Of a stretch of DNA of 5,860 bases, positions 5,739 through 5,860 are shown piece by piece (position 1 is the stretch's first letter; each line of letters starts with the position of its first letter). The stretch is taken from assembly GCA_035693105.1 (NCBI GenBank), contig DASSHC010000119.1, positions 1 through 5,860 of the forward strand. Reading direction: 5' to 3'. A program made the position numbers and the translations under genes. The stretch is from DASSHC01 sp035693105. GTDB lineage: Bacteria; Chloroflexota; Chloroflexia; Thermomicrobiales; Thermomicrobiaceae. Below the pieces are notes generated by a model. It was not told the origin of the DNA, searched no databases, and saw nothing but the letters and a program-made list of their open reading frames with translations.

Positions 5739-5860
5739 TGGGTGCCGGGTGAGGACGGATCCCTCGACTGCGCTCGGGATGACAGGGTTAGATTGGGGCG
5801 GACGACCAAGACTTGCCTCGTCGTCCGCCCCGAATTACCCTTGTCATTCCGAGCGCAGTC
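5739..5860. repeat. Palindromic dispersed repeat element, copy 2 (cut by the window end)
   Basis: Positions 5739-5782 are the reverse complement of 3541-3584 over 44 bases. The element folds into a long hairpin: arm 5766-5806 pairs with 5820-5860 with 35 of 41 positions complementary, around a 13-base loop (5807-5819). The outer end of the right arm lies beyond the window. It starts 34 bases after the methyltransferase stop and could act as a transcription or mRNA-stability barrier at the operon end. There is no clean U-tract, so I do not call it an intrinsic terminator. Confidence 0.85.

Noticed and set aside
5711..5746. GGCAC/GTGCC arms and the CTGTCGACAG palindrome after the methyltransferase as an intrinsic terminator
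   Set aside because: The arms are short, the loop is large and no T-run follows, so a terminator is not supported.

Overview
This is a high-GC bacterial window with five protein-coding genes, most with Shine-Dalgarno sequences and sigma70-type promoters. The gene content suggests an environmental, high-GC, Chloroflexota-like bacterium: the end of a large TPR regulator, a TPM/DUF2207 membrane protein, a divergent M19 dipeptidase homologue, and dispersed palindromic repeats with a GAGCGCAGTCGAGG core. That assignment is an inference from gene style and repeats, because the window holds no phylogenetic marker.

Layout. Positions 1-541 (+) hold the 3' end of a TPR-rich protein resembling the C-termini of large ATPase/TPR regulators. 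It is broken by an apparent one-base frameshift near 412-419. Its restored stop overlaps the stop of the next, convergent gene in the four bases TTAG (538-541). On the minus strand lie a glycine-oxidase (ThiO-like) flavoenzyme (538-1674) and, upstream of it, a secreted/membrane TPM-DUF2207 protein (1792-3309). The oxidase has its own promoter (TTGACC-N18-TGTAAT) in the 117-base gap between them. The divergent intergenic region 3310-3657 contains a palindromic repeat element (3448-3584) and a good extended -10 promoter for the plus-strand pair. That pair is an M19 dipeptidase-family protein (3658-4848) and a class I SAM-dependent methyltransferase (4848-5705), joined by a TAATG stop/start overlap. 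A second copy of the palindromic element (5739 to the window end) follows.

How the genes relate. The dipeptidase homologue and the methyltransferase form one transcriptional and translationally coupled unit. It is bracketed by two copies of the same palindromic element, which share a 44-base exact match in opposite orientation. The oxidase and the TPM protein point the same way but probably have separate promoters, and no shared pathway is evident. No other thiamine-biosynthesis gene is visible to support a ThiO role.

The most notable points are three. The M19 protein keeps part of the family's active site but has lost the HxD motif, the bridging glutamate and a substrate-binding histidine. 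The paired palindromic elements flank a two-gene cassette. The promoter in front of the oxidase places the true start well inside the longest open frame. I see no CRISPR array, tRNA, rRNA, insertion sequence or convincing undescribed defence system here.
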